NCBI RefSeq assembly: GCF_020215705.1
Contig: NZ_JAIWNB010000004.1
Location: 310,001 to 374,000 of the forward strand
DNA length: 64,000 nt
Origin: Nonomuraea aurantiaca
GTDB taxonomy: Bacteria; Actinomycetota; Actinomycetes; Streptosporangiales; Streptosporangiaceae
Direction: 5' to 3'
Shown piece after piece: positions 54,330 to 62,445 of the stretch. The notes beneath the pieces are model-generated. The model was not told where the DNA came from, did not search any database, and saw only the letters and a list, made by a program, of their open reading frames with translations. Made by a program: the position numbers and the translations under genes. The stretch's first letter is position 1, and the number at the start of each line of letters is the position of its first letter.

Positions 54330-55177
54330 TCGGGATGGGCCTGGTGGCCCCGGTCTTCGCGGGCGCGCGGGCCGCGGTTCTGCCGCGCGTCCTCGGCGGC
54401 GAGGTCTACATCGCGGGCCGCAGCCTGTTCCGGCTGGTGGCGCAGGCCGCGCAGGTGGGCGGGTTCGCGCTCGGCGGGCTGCTGCTCATCGCGCTGACCC
54501 CGCGCGCCGCCCTGCTCCTCAACACGGGCGCCTTCCTGGTGTCGGCCGCGCTGCTCGCCGTGGGGGTCGAGGCCCGTCCCGCCGCCGCCTCGGCCCGGTC
54601 ACTCTCGCTCGTACGCGACTCGCTGGCGGGACTCGGGCGGGTCTTCCGGCTGGTACGGCTGCGCCGCGTCCTGGTGTTCGGCTGGGCCGTGCCCGCCATC
54701 GGGGTGACACCCGAGGCGCTGGCGGCCCCGTACGCCCAGCTGGCGGGGTTCGGGACGGTGGGGCTGGGGCTGCTCATGTCGGCCCTGCCGGTCGGCACGG
54801 TCCTGGGTGAAGTGCTGTGCCTGTGGATCCCCTCGCCCGCCCGCCGGCTGCGGCTGGTCGTGCCGCTGGTGCTGCTGATGTTCCTGCCGCAACTCGCCTT
54901 CGGCCTGCGTCCCGGGCTGCCGCTCGCGGTCGGGCTGATCGTGCTGTCGGGCATGGGTCTGGCGCACCACCTGGGCCTGGACCAGCTCCTCATGGACGCG
55001 GCCCCGGAGGAGGTGGTGGGCCGGGCGCTGAGCATCCAGACCGCGGGACTGATGTTCTGGCAGGGCATCGGCTTCGCCGTGGCGGGCTCGGCCGCCCAGC
55101 TGCTCGCGCCGCCGGTGGTCATCACGGCCGCCGCAGTGGCCGGGCTCGCCCTGGTACCACTGCTCCGGCCCCGCTAG
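54302..55177 (+). pseudogene. N-terminally truncated MFS transporter
   Basis: 291 residues with about eight hydrophobic helices: APVFAGARAAVLPRVLGGEVYIAGRSLFRLVAQAAQVGGFALGGLLL is a mid-family segment (shown in part). MFS drug-efflux proteins of this type have ~400 residues and 12 helices, so roughly 100 N-terminal residues (helices 1-3) are absent. The start lies inside a hairpin. The remaining frame has no stops. Probably a recently decayed gene. Confidence 0.65.
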
Positions 55178-55258
55178 CGCGGCACCCACGACCGTTCGCC
55201 GGAACTCCGTCCTTCCTCTCCCCCTCAAAGGACCTCAGCCACGACGAACCGTCACCGC

Positions 55259-55290
55259 TTGACCTTGTCGTAGCGTCAACGTGTCCAATA
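55259..55290 (+). promoter_or_regulatory. MerR-type promoter/operator
   Basis: An inverted repeat TTGAC-N11-GTCAA (55259-55279) overlaps a -35 TTGACC. A -10-like CCAATA (55285-55290) lies 20 bp on, the long spacing typical of MerR-controlled promoters. The coding start at 55297 is close to the predicted transcript start, so the mRNA may be leaderless. Confidence 0.55.
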
Positions 55291-55296
55291 GGGGTC

Positions 55297-56073
55297 ATGA
55301 GGATCGGCGAGCTTGCCACGCTGGCCGGGGTGTCCACCCGGACCGTGCGCCATTACCACCACCTGAACCTTCTCCCCGAGCCCGAGCGGCTGGCCAACGG
55401 CTACCGGGAGTACCGGCTGCGGGACGCGGTGGCTCTGACCCGCGTGCGCCGGCTGGCCGAGCTGGGCATGTCCCTGGACGAGATCCGCGACGTCCTGGCC
55501 GACGACCAGGGCCGCGAGCTGCGGGAAGTGCTCCTGGAGCTGGACGCCGACCTGGCCCGGCAGCAGGAGACGATCGGCGCCAGACGGAACCGGCTGGCCG
55601 CGCTGCTGGCGGAGACGGATGTGCATCCCGACTCCACGGTGTCGCCGGAAATGGCGACGGTCCTGCGCGATCTCTCCGTCGAGGGCTCGAAGTTCGCGGA
55701 AATGGACCGGGAGCTGCTGGCTCTGATGGACACCGTGGCCGACCCCGCCGACCGGGCCGAGTTCATCGATCTGTTCCGCCCGCTCACCGAACCCGAGGCG
55801 GTCGCCCGGGGGCACGCCCTCTACGCGCGGCTGGACGAGCTCGCCGACGCCGACCCCGGCGACTCCCGCGTCGCCACGCTCGCCGCCCACCTTCCCGGGG
55901 AGATGGTGACGGCGATGCTCGCGAACCTGGACGCGGCTCCCGATCGCCTGCGCCCGCCCACCACCGAGAACGTGGGTGGCGGGGAGTGGCTGACGACGAT
56001 GTACAGCGAGATGTCCGCCGCCCAGGCCGAGGTGTTCCGGCTGGTGATGGTCATGCTGAGGGAGCGAGGATGA
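55297..56073 (+). CDS. MerR-family transcriptional regulator
   Basis: 258 residues. N-terminal MerR HTH (MRIGELATLAGVSTRTVRHYHHLNLLPEPERLANGYREY, shown in part) and dimerisation helix through residue ~120. The C-terminal ~140 residues (DPADRAEFIDLFRPLTEPEAVARG) are a helical effector domain of unknown ligand. ATG overlaps nothing upstream; its stop overlaps the next gene's ATG. The palindromic operator upstream suggests autoregulation. Confidence 0.92.
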   Translation: MRIGELATLAGVSTRTVRHYHHLNLLPEPERLANGYREYRLRDAVALTRVRRLAELGMSLDEIRDVLADDQGRELREVLLELDADLARQQETIGARRNRLAALLAETDVHPDSTVSPEMATVLRDLSVEGSKFAEMDRELLALMDTVADPADRAEFIDLFRPLTEPEAVARGHALYARLDELADADPGDSRVATLAAHLPGEMVTAMLANLDAAPDRLRPPTTENVGGGEWLTTMYSEMSAAQAEVFRLVMVMLRERG

Positions 56074-56918
56074 TGGTGCGGATCGCGCGCGCCGTGCTGT
56101 TCGCCATGGCGCCCATGGAGCTGCTGCTCGCGGTCCTGCTCGTGTCCGGCGTGGCGCTGCCCCGCCCGCTGAGCGCGACAGCCGAGGCGGCCGTCCTCGC
56201 CGTGCTCGTCCTGGAGGCGGCGACCCTCTACCGGCTGTTCGGAGCCGAGCGCCGGGCCGGCGCGAGCCGGCGGACGGCGTTGCGGGCGGCCTATGGGCGG
56301 CTGGTCCCCGATCAGGTGCGACGGATCATGGGGTTCGACGCGAAGGGCATGGTCAGCCTCGCCCTGTGGGTCGTACGGCGCCGCCACGGCGTGCCGTACG
56401 GCGCCACCGCCCTCTCCTACTCCCGCGCGCAGACCCCGACCATGATGATCTTCCTGTTCGCGATGGTCGTGGAGCTGGTGGGCGCGGAGATCCTGCTGCG
56501 GGCGTTCGGCGCGCCGGTCGGCTTGCGTACCGTGTTCCTCGTGGCCGACGCCTACACGGTCCTCATCGTGCTCTCGGTCATCGCGGCCTGCGTCACCCGG
56601 CCCCACGTCGTCTCCGCCGACGAGGTGCGCATCCGCTACGGCGCGTTCTTCGACCTGCGCGTCCCGCGCGAGCAGATCGCCGAGGTACGCCAGGTCCGCA
56701 ACTTCAACGAGCACGGCACGATCAAGGTGGAGGGCGACCGGCTGGCCGTGGCGGTGGCCTCCCAGACCAACCTGATCCTCGAACTGGCCGAACCGATCAC
56801 CGCCGTCCGCCCCCTCGGCCGCCGCGCCGAGGCCCGCGTGATCCGCTTCTTCGCCGACGATCCCAGCGCCGCGATCCACGCGCTGCGACCCCGCCGGGAA
56901 CACGTGCCCGAACCCTGA
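56070..56918 (+). CDS. Membrane protein, unknown function, coupled to MerR regulator
   Basis: 282 residues. The ATG overlaps the merR stop (ATGA) with GGAGCGAGG upstream, so translation is coupled. Hydrophobic helices near residues 8-28, 36-55, 125-145 and 155-175, then a soluble beta-rich end (SADEVRIRYGAFFDLRVPREQIAEVRQVRNFNEHGTI) that resembles bacterial PH-like domains. Probably the regulator's target. Function unknown. Confidence 0.8.
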   Translation: MMVRIARAVLFAMAPMELLLAVLLVSGVALPRPLSATAEAAVLAVLVLEAATLYRLFGAERRAGASRRTALRAAYGRLVPDQVRRIMGFDAKGMVSLALWVVRRRHGVPYGATALSYSRAQTPTMMIFLFAMVVELVGAEILLRAFGAPVGLRTVFLVADAYTVLIVLSVIAACVTRPHVVSADEVRIRYGAFFDLRVPREQIAEVRQVRNFNEHGTIKVEGDRLAVAVASQTNLILELAEPITAVRPLGRRAEARVIRFFADDPSAAIHALRPRREHVPEP

Positions 56919-56934
56919 GGCCCACGAGCAGAAA

Positions 56935-56985
56935 ACGGCGCTGCCCGCCGTACCCCCGATGAAGGGGTACGGCGGGCAGCGCCGT
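56935..56985. terminator. Strong terminator between convergent genes
   Basis: A perfect 22-bp stem beginning ACGGCGCTGCCCGCC and ending GGCGGGCAGCGCCGT around a 7-nt loop. It lies between the membrane-protein gene and the helicase gene, and probably serves both. Confidence 0.88.
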
Positions 56986-57032
56986 GCGTCGGTCAGCGTC
57001 GGCCACCGGCGTTCACCGGTGGCCCGCCGGGG

Positions 57033-59009
57033 TCAGCGGTCGAAGCGGCGGCCGGTGCCGCTGCGGAAGCCGCCGCCCTGGCCACGGTCGTCGGAGCGGT
57101 AGCCGCCACGCTCGTCCGAGCGGGCCCCGCCGGAGCGGTAGCCGTCGCGCGGGCGGTCGTCGGTGCGGGCGGGGCGGTCGCGGTCGGCCGAGAACGGACG
57201 GCCACGGTCGCCGGCGGGAGCGCGGGTGCCGCGGTCGTCGGAGCGGTAGCCGCCGCCACGCGGGCCGCGGTCGTCGGAACGGAAGCCACCCTGACGGTCG
57301 TCCGAGCGGAAGCCACCCTGACGGTCGTTGGAACGGTAGCCGCCACCCTGACGGTCGTCCGAGCGAGGTGCGCTCTGACGGTCGTCGGAGCGGTAGCCGC
57401 CACGCGGCGCGTCCGAGCGGGCCGGGCGGTCGTCGCCGCGGTAGCCGCCGCCACGCGGACCACGGTCACCGCCACGGAAGCCGCCGCCCTGGCCGCGGTC
57501 GCCGCCCCGGTCGTCGCCGCCGAAGGTGCGGGGCTCCTGCGAGCCGCCCTCGGCGTGCCGGCGCGGGTAGCGGTCGTCCACGTCGTGACGACGGGGGCGC
57601 CGGTCGTCGCCCGCGACGAAGGGGCGCTGCCCGTCCTCGTGGCGACGCGGACGGCGCTCGCCGTCGAACTCGCGGCGCGGACGGCGCCCGCGACGCTCGG
57701 AGCCGCTGTGGCCGCCTTCGCGGCGGGGACGCAGCGGCTTGCGGACGTCGGGCTCCCAGACCGGGACGGGCTCGCCGCTCGGGACCCGGGCGCCCGTCAC
57801 CTCGGCCAGACGGGGGTGACCCGGCTCGGCCTTGAGGCGGAACGGGTGGATCCCGGCCCGGCGGGTGAGCTGGTCGGTCGAACGGCGCTCGCTCGGCAGC
57901 ACCAGGGTGACCACGGTGCCCTTCTCGCCGGCGCGGGCGGTGCGGCCGCCGCGGTGCAGGTAGCTCTTGTGGTCCTGCGGCGGGTCGACGTGCAGCACGA
58001 GGCTGATGTTGTCGACGTGGATGCCGCGCGCCGCGACGTCGGTGCAGACGAGCACGTTGACGGAGCCCTCACGGAACTCGGCCAGGATGCGGGTGCGCTG
58101 GTTCTGGCGCTTGCCGCCGTGCAGGCCGCCCGACTTGATGCCGACGCGGGCCAGCTGCTTGCACAGCCGGTCGACGCCGTGCTGGGTGCGGACGAAGATG
58201 ATCGTACGGCCCTCGCGGTTGGCGATCTCCGCGGTGACGTCGAACTTGTCGTCGCGCGTCACCTGGATCACGTGGTGCTCCATGAGCTCGACCGGGGAGG
58301 TCGCGGGAGCCACCGAGTGCGTGATCGGGTCCTTGAGGAAGCGCCGCACCAGCTTGTCGACGTCGCCGTCGAGCGTGGCCGAGAACAGCAACCGCTGCCC
58401 GTCGGCCGGGGTCTGCGCGAGCAGCTCGGTGACGACGGGGAAGAAGCCGAGGTCGCACATGTGGTCGGCCTCGTCGAGGACACTGACCTCGATGTCGCCC
58501 AGCGAGCACTCACCCTGCCGGATGAGGTCGCCCAGCCGGCCGGGGGTGGCGATGACGACGTCGACGCCGCGGCGCAGCGCCTCGATCTGCTTGCCCATCG
58601 ACATGCCGCCGACGATGACCTTCATCCGCAGGCCGAGGCCCCGGCCGAGCGGCTCGAGGGCGTCGTGCACCTGGAGCGCGAGCTCACGGGTGGGGACGAG
58701 GATCATCGCGCGGGGGCGGCCCGGGGTGGGCCGGACGCCGGAGATGCGGGCCATGAGGGGCAGCCCGAAGGCGAGGGTCTTGCCGGAGCCGGTCTGGCCG
58801 CGGCCGAGAACGTTGGCGCCGGTGAGGACGTCGGGGATGGTCGCGCTCTGGATGGGGAACGGGCTGGCAATGCCCTGCTTGGCCAGCCCGGTGACGAGCG
58901 GCTTGGGCAGGCCGAGCTCCTCGAACCCGGGACCCGCCTCGGGGGTGCTCTCGTCGAGCTCGGGCAGGACCTCGTTGAACTCGGGCAGGACAGCGTCAAG
59001 CATGGTCAC
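57033..59009 (-). CDS. DEAD-box ATP-dependent RNA helicase with Arg/Gly/Asp-rich tail
   Basis: 658 residues. Core: Q motif FPIQSATIP, GRGQTGSGKTLAFGLP (motif I), PTRELALQ (Ia), VLDEADHM (II), FSATL (III), VCTDVAARGIHV and HRGGRTARAGEKG (V/VI). From residue ~400 a long tail is built of GGYRSDDRQ-like repeats, an RNA-binding, phase-separating type. Likely ribosome assembly or cold-shock RNA remodelling. GTG at 59009 or ATG at 59003 could start it. The leader has several hairpins. Confidence 0.93.
   Translation of the reverse strand: MTMLDAVLPEFNEVLPELDESTPEAGPGFEELGLPKPLVTGLAKQGIASPFPIQSATIPDVLTGANVLGRGQTGSGKTLAFGLPLMARISGVRPTPGRPRAMILVPTRELALQVHDALEPLGRGLGLRMKVIVGGMSMGKQIEALRRGVDVVIATPGRLGDLIRQGECSLGDIEVSVLDEADHMCDLGFFPVVTELLAQTPADGQRLLFSATLDGDVDKLVRRFLKDPITHSVAPATSPVELMEHHVIQVTRDDKFDVTAEIANREGRTIIFVRTQHGVDRLCKQLARVGIKSGGLHGGKRQNQRTRILAEFREGSVNVLVCTDVAARGIHVDNISLVLHVDPPQDHKSYLHRGGRTARAGEKGTVVTLVLPSERRSTDQLTRRAGIHPFRLKAEPGHPRLAEVTGARVPSGEPVPVWEPDVRKPLRPRREGGHSGSERRGRRPRREFDGERRPRRHEDGQRPFVAGDDRRPRRHDVDDRYPRRHAEGGSQEPRTFGGDDRGGDRGQGGGFRGGDRGPRGGGYRGDDRPARSDAPRGGYRSDDRQSAPRSDDRQGGGYRSNDRQGGFRSDDRQGGFRSDDRGPRGGGYRSDDRGTRAPAGDRGRPFSADRDRPARTDDRPRDGYRSGGARSDERGGYRSDDRGQGGGFRSGTGRRFDR
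57240..57380. repeat. Tandem ~27-bp coding repeats in the helicase tail
   Basis: Successive CCACCCTGACGGTCGTCCGA-type units, varying mainly at single bases, encode the (G)GYRSDDRQ/GGFRSDDRQ peptides. Recent expansion by slippage or unequal recombination is likely. Confidence 0.8.
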
Positions 59010-59318
59010 GAACTTCGTGCCTTTCAGTCGAAGTGGCGCGTCACTTCTGCGAAAAGGACGAGCCGGGACGTACGGCGGTGCCGTACTTCATTGCGAGGCG
59101 CAGGTGGTCGGCACCTGCTGGGTGGGGACTGGCCCGGAGGACGGGCCGTCTACGCGCACCCATTTGCCGGCCGCAGGCGGCAGTGGAACGCACATTGGTG
59201 CGCTAGGTGCACGTGTTGCCAACACGGGGAAGACACCATGTATTCCCCGACTTGTCTGAATTTCAGACTTTGGCAGGCTGAAGCGGCTGACACCGAGATG
59301 CCAGCCGTACAGCAACGA
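59010..59318 (-). promoter_or_regulatory. Hairpin-rich leader of the helicase gene
   Basis: About 309 bp with no open gene. Perfect small stems: GAAGTG/CACTTC (59030-59047), GTACGG/CCGTAC (59070-59086), CAGGTG/CACCTG (59101-59117), GGCCCG/CGGGCC (59131-59147), CGTGTT/AACACG (59212-59226). CACGAA/TTCGTG (59007-59019) covers the GTG. Long structured leaders are known for cold-shock helicases. Promoter position not determined. Confidence 0.5.
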
Positions 59319-59678
59319 TCAGACGTTGAAGCCTAGCATACGAAGTTGCTCGCGCCCTTCGTCAGTGATCTTGTCCGGTCCCCACGGCGGGAGCCAGACC
59401 CAATTGATCTTAACATCCGAAACCATGCCCTCGAGCGCGGAATGCGCCTGATCCTCGATGACATCGGTCAGCGGGCAGGCCGCGCTGGTCAGCGTCATGT
59501 CGATGGTGGCCACGGGCCGGCCGCCCTCGGCGGGGTCGAGATTGAGCCCGTAGATCAGGCCCAGGTCGACGACGTTGATGCCGAGTTCGGGGTCGACGAC
59601 GTCCTTGAGCGCCTCCATGACCTCGTCGACGGTGGCCTCACCGTCGAACCCGGTCGGTGTCTCCACCGGCTTGCTCAT
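59319..59678 (-). CDS. sufT: SufT-like metal-sulfur cluster assembly factor
   Basis: 119 residues, MIP18/DUF59 family. VDEVMEALKDVVDPELGINVVDLGLIYGL is the family core and TSAACPLTDVIEDQ contains the conserved Cys. SufT-like proteins help mature Fe-S proteins. The ATG overlaps the sufU stop by 4 nt. Last gene of the SUF operon. Confidence 0.92.
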   Translation of the reverse strand: MSKPVETPTGFDGEATVDEVMEALKDVVDPELGINVVDLGLIYGLNLDPAEGGRPVATIDMTLTSAACPLTDVIEDQAHSALEGMVSDVKINWVWLPPWGPDKITDEGREQLRMLGFNV

Positions 59679-60115
59679 CGCGCAGCACTCCTCACTACAG
59701 CGTCCTTGTAGGCCATCCACGACAGCAGCGCGCACTTGACGCGCGCCGGGAACTTGGCCACGCCCGCGAACGCCACCGCGTCGCCGAGCACGTCCTCGTC
59801 GGCCTCCACCTTGCCCCTGCCCTGCATGAGCCGGGTGAACTCGTCGACCACCGACAGCGTCTCCTCGACCGTCGAGCCGGTGGTCAGCTCGTGCAGCACC
59901 GAAGCGGCGGCCTGGCTGATCGAGCAGCCCTGCCCGTCGTAGGAGACGTCCTCGATCTTGCCGGCGTCGCCCAGCTTGACCCGGAGCGTGATCTCGTCGC
60001 CGCACGTGGGGTTCACGTGGTGAACCTCGGCGTCGTAGGGGTCACGCAGCCCCCGCCCCTGCGGGTGCTTGTAGTGTTCCAGGATCAGTTCCTGGTACAT
60101 CGACTCGCCGATCAT
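59675..60115 (-). CDS. sufU: SufU-type Fe-S assembly protein
   Basis: 146 residues. MYQELILEHYKHPQGRGL, NPTCGDEITL (first Cys), DGQGCSISQAAASVL (second Cys) and VKCALLSWMAY (third Cys) are SufU hallmarks; it binds zinc and accepts sulfur from SufS. Follows sufS after 2 nt. Confidence 0.94.
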   Translation of the reverse strand: MIGESMYQELILEHYKHPQGRGLRDPYDAEVHHVNPTCGDEITLRVKLGDAGKIEDVSYDGQGCSISQAAASVLHELTTGSTVEETLSVVDEFTRLMQGRGKVEADEDVLGDAVAFAGVAKFPARVKCALLSWMAYKDAVVRSAAR

Positions 60116-60117
60116 GG

Positions 60118-61380
60118 CTATGCGAACACCTTCTGAACGTGATGGAGGCCGCGGACCAAGGCGTCGATCTCGTCCGTGGTGTTGTACAGATAGAACGACG
60201 CCCTGGTGGTCGCCGGTATTCCGAAGCGCAGGTGGAGCGGTCGCGCGCAGTGGTGGCCGACCCGCACCGCGATGCCGAACTCGTCGTCGAGCAGCTGCCC
60301 GACGTCGTGCGGGTGGATGCCGTCGAGCGTGAACGACAGGGTGGCGCCCCGCTGGTCGAGCGAGTCGGGTCCGATCAGGCGCAGCGTGGGCACCTCACGC
60401 AGCGCGTCGAGCGCGTAGGCCGTCAGGCCGCGCTCGTGCGCCTCGATGGCCTCCATGCCGACACCGGTCAGGTAGTCGACGGCCGCGCCGAGGCCGATGG
60501 CCTCGACGATCGGCGGCGTGCCCGCCTCGAACTTGTGCGGCACCGGCGCGTACGTCGAGTGGTCCATCCAGACGGCCTCGATCATCTCGCCGCCGCCCAT
60601 GAACGGGGGCATGGCATCGAGCAGCTCGGCCCGGCCCCAGAGCACGCCGATGCCCGAGGGTCCGACCATCTTGTGGCCGGTGAAGGCCACGAAGTCGGCG
60701 CCCAGCGCGGCCATGTCGACGGCGTGGTGCGGGACCGACTGGGAGGCGTCGAGCATCACCAGCGCGCCCACCTCGCGGGCCCGGCGGAGCACGTCGGCGA
60801 CTGGGTTGATGGTGCCGAGCACGTTGGACTGGTGCGCGATCGACACGATCTTCGTGCGCTCAGTGATCAGTCCTGAAATATCCGCAATATCGAGGCGGCC
60901 GTCGTCCGTGACGCCGAACCACTTGAGCGTCGCCCCGGTGCGCTGCACCAGGAACTGCCACGGCACGATGTTGGAGTGGTGCTCCATCTCGGAGATGACC
61001 ACCTCGTCGCCGGGGCCGAGGGTGAAGCGGGGGTCGGTGTTGCCCGGGTTGCCGAAGGAGTAGGCGACCAGGTTGAGCGCCTCAGAGGCGTTCTTGGTGA
61101 AGATCACCTCGTCGCGCGACGGGGCGCCGATGAACTCGGCCACCTTGTCGCGCGCGCTCTCGTAGGCCTCGGTCGACTCCGCGCCGAGCGCGTGCATGGC
61201 CCGCCCGACGTTGCTGTAGTGCATCGCCAGGTGCTCACGGACGGTCTCGACGACCGCCGTGGGCTTCTGTGAGGAGTTGCCCGAGTCGAGGTAGACGAGC
61301 GGACGCCCGCCGGGCAGCTCGCGGGAGAGAACCGGGAAGTCCTTCCTGATCCTCTCCACGTCCAAGCTGGTGGAAGTCAT
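60118..61380 (-). CDS. sufS: Cysteine desulfurase
   Basis: 420 residues, type II PLP enzyme. YLDSGNSSQKP, EMEHHSNIVPWQF (His over PLP), DASQSVPHHAVDM, FTGHKMVGPSGIGVLWGR (Schiff-base Lys, near residue 235) and VRVGHHCARPLH (catalytic Cys, near residue 375). Supplies sulfur to the SufBCD scaffold. Start overlaps the sufC stop by 4 nt. Confidence 0.95.
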   Translation of the reverse strand: MTSTSLDVERIRKDFPVLSRELPGGRPLVYLDSGNSSQKPTAVVETVREHLAMHYSNVGRAMHALGAESTEAYESARDKVAEFIGAPSRDEVIFTKNASEALNLVAYSFGNPGNTDPRFTLGPGDEVVISEMEHHSNIVPWQFLVQRTGATLKWFGVTDDGRLDIADISGLITERTKIVSIAHQSNVLGTINPVADVLRRAREVGALVMLDASQSVPHHAVDMAALGADFVAFTGHKMVGPSGIGVLWGRAELLDAMPPFMGGGEMIEAVWMDHSTYAPVPHKFEAGTPPIVEAIGLGAAVDYLTGVGMEAIEAHERGLTAYALDALREVPTLRLIGPDSLDQRGATLSFTLDGIHPHDVGQLLDDEFGIAVRVGHHCARPLHLRFGIPATTRASFYLYNTTDEIDALVRGLHHVQKVFA

Positions 61381-62123
61381 ACAGATGCCTTCGTGTACTG
61401 CTCGTAGCCCTCGGCCTCGAGCTTGTCGGCCAGCTCCGGCCCGCCCTCCTCCACGATCTTGCCGCCGGCGAAGACGTGGACGAAGTCGGGCTTCACGTAC
61501 CGCAGGATGCGGGTGTAGTGCGTGATCAGCAGGATGCCCGTGTCGCCCGCGGCGCGGAAGCGGTTGATGCCCTCGGACACCACGCGCAGCGCGTCGACGT
61601 CGAGGCCGGAGTCGGTCTCGTCGAGCACCGCGATCTTCGGCTGGAGCAGCTCCAGCTGGAGGATCTCGTGGCGCTTCTTCTCGCCGCCGGAGAAGCCCTC
61701 GTTGAGGTTGCGCTGGGCGAACTCGGCGTCGATGGCCAGCGCGTCCATGCCGGTCTTGAGGTCCTTGGCGAACTGGCGCAGCTTGGGCGCCTCGCCGCGG
61801 ACCGCGGTGACCGCGGAGCGCAGGAAGTTGGAGACCGACACGCCGGGCACCTCGACCGGGTACTGCATGGCGAGGAACAGGCCGGCGCGGGCCCGCTCGT
61901 CGACGGTCAGCTCCAGCAGGTCGACGCCGTCGAGCAGCACCTCACCGCCGGTGATGGTGTATTTCGGGTGGCCGGCGATGGCGTAGGCGAGCGTGGACTT
62001 GCCCGAGCCGTTGGGCCCCATCACGGCGTGGGTCTTGCCCGACTGCACGGTGAGGTTGACGCCGCGCAGGATTTCCTTGTCCTCGACGGCGACCTTCAGG
62101 TCACGGATCTCAAGGGTGGACAT
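61377..62123 (-). CDS. sufC: Fe-S assembly ATPase
   Basis: 248-residue ABC-type ATPase: VMGPNGSGKSTLAYAIAG (Walker A), GFSGGEKKRHEILQL (signature), IAVLDETDSGLDVDAL (Walker B) and LLITHYTRIL (switch His). Forms SufBC2D. Separated from the Rieske gene by 4 nt. Confidence 0.96.
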   Translation of the reverse strand: MSTLEIRDLKVAVEDKEILRGVNLTVQSGKTHAVMGPNGSGKSTLAYAIAGHPKYTITGGEVLLDGVDLLELTVDERARAGLFLAMQYPVEVPGVSVSNFLRSAVTAVRGEAPKLRQFAKDLKTGMDALAIDAEFAQRNLNEGFSGGEKKRHEILQLELLQPKIAVLDETDSGLDVDALRVVSEGINRFRAAGDTGILLITHYTRILRYVKPDFVHVFAGGKIVEEGGPELADKLEAEGYEQYTKASV

Positions 62124-62127
62124 GTGT

Positions 62128-62445
62128 TTATGACTCCTTCGAGAGCGAGACGAGGACGTCGTCGCCGTCGATCTGGACTGTGTAGACGTTCACGGGTCTG
62201 ATGGCGGGCGGGCCGGTGGGCTTGCCCGAGCGGATGTCGAAGCACGAGCCGTGCAGCCAGCACTCGAGGGTGCCGTCGTAGACCTCTCCCTCGCTGAGCT
62301 TCACCTCGGCGTGGGAGCAGACGTCGTGCAGGGCGAACACCTCGCCGCCCTTGCGGACGAGCGCGACCGGGGTCTCCCCGACCTCGAGGCCGAGGACCCC
62401 GCCGTCGGGGATGTCCTCGACCTTGCACACCTTCTCGAAACTCAT
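62128..62445 (-). CDS. Rieske [2Fe-2S] ferredoxin-like protein in the SUF operon
   Basis: 105 residues with both Rieske ligand boxes: CSHAEVKL (Cys-x-His) and CWLHGSCFDI (Cys-x2-His), near residues 43 and 62. Resembles the ferredoxin component of non-heme oxygenases. In actinobacterial suf operons it is regularly placed between sufD and sufC; a redox or electron-supply role is presumed. Overlaps the sufD stop by 4 nt. Confidence 0.92.
   Translation of the reverse strand: MSFEKVCKVEDIPDGGVLGLEVGETPVALVRKGGEVFALHDVCSHAEVKLSEGEVYDGTLECWLHGSCFDIRSGKPTGPPAIRPVNVYTVQIDGDDVLVSLSKES

Noticed and set aside
57033..57500. Possible tandem repeat RNA or CRISPR-like array
   Set aside because: Units are coding, code in frame for GGYRSDDRQ peptides, and are not separated by unique spacers.
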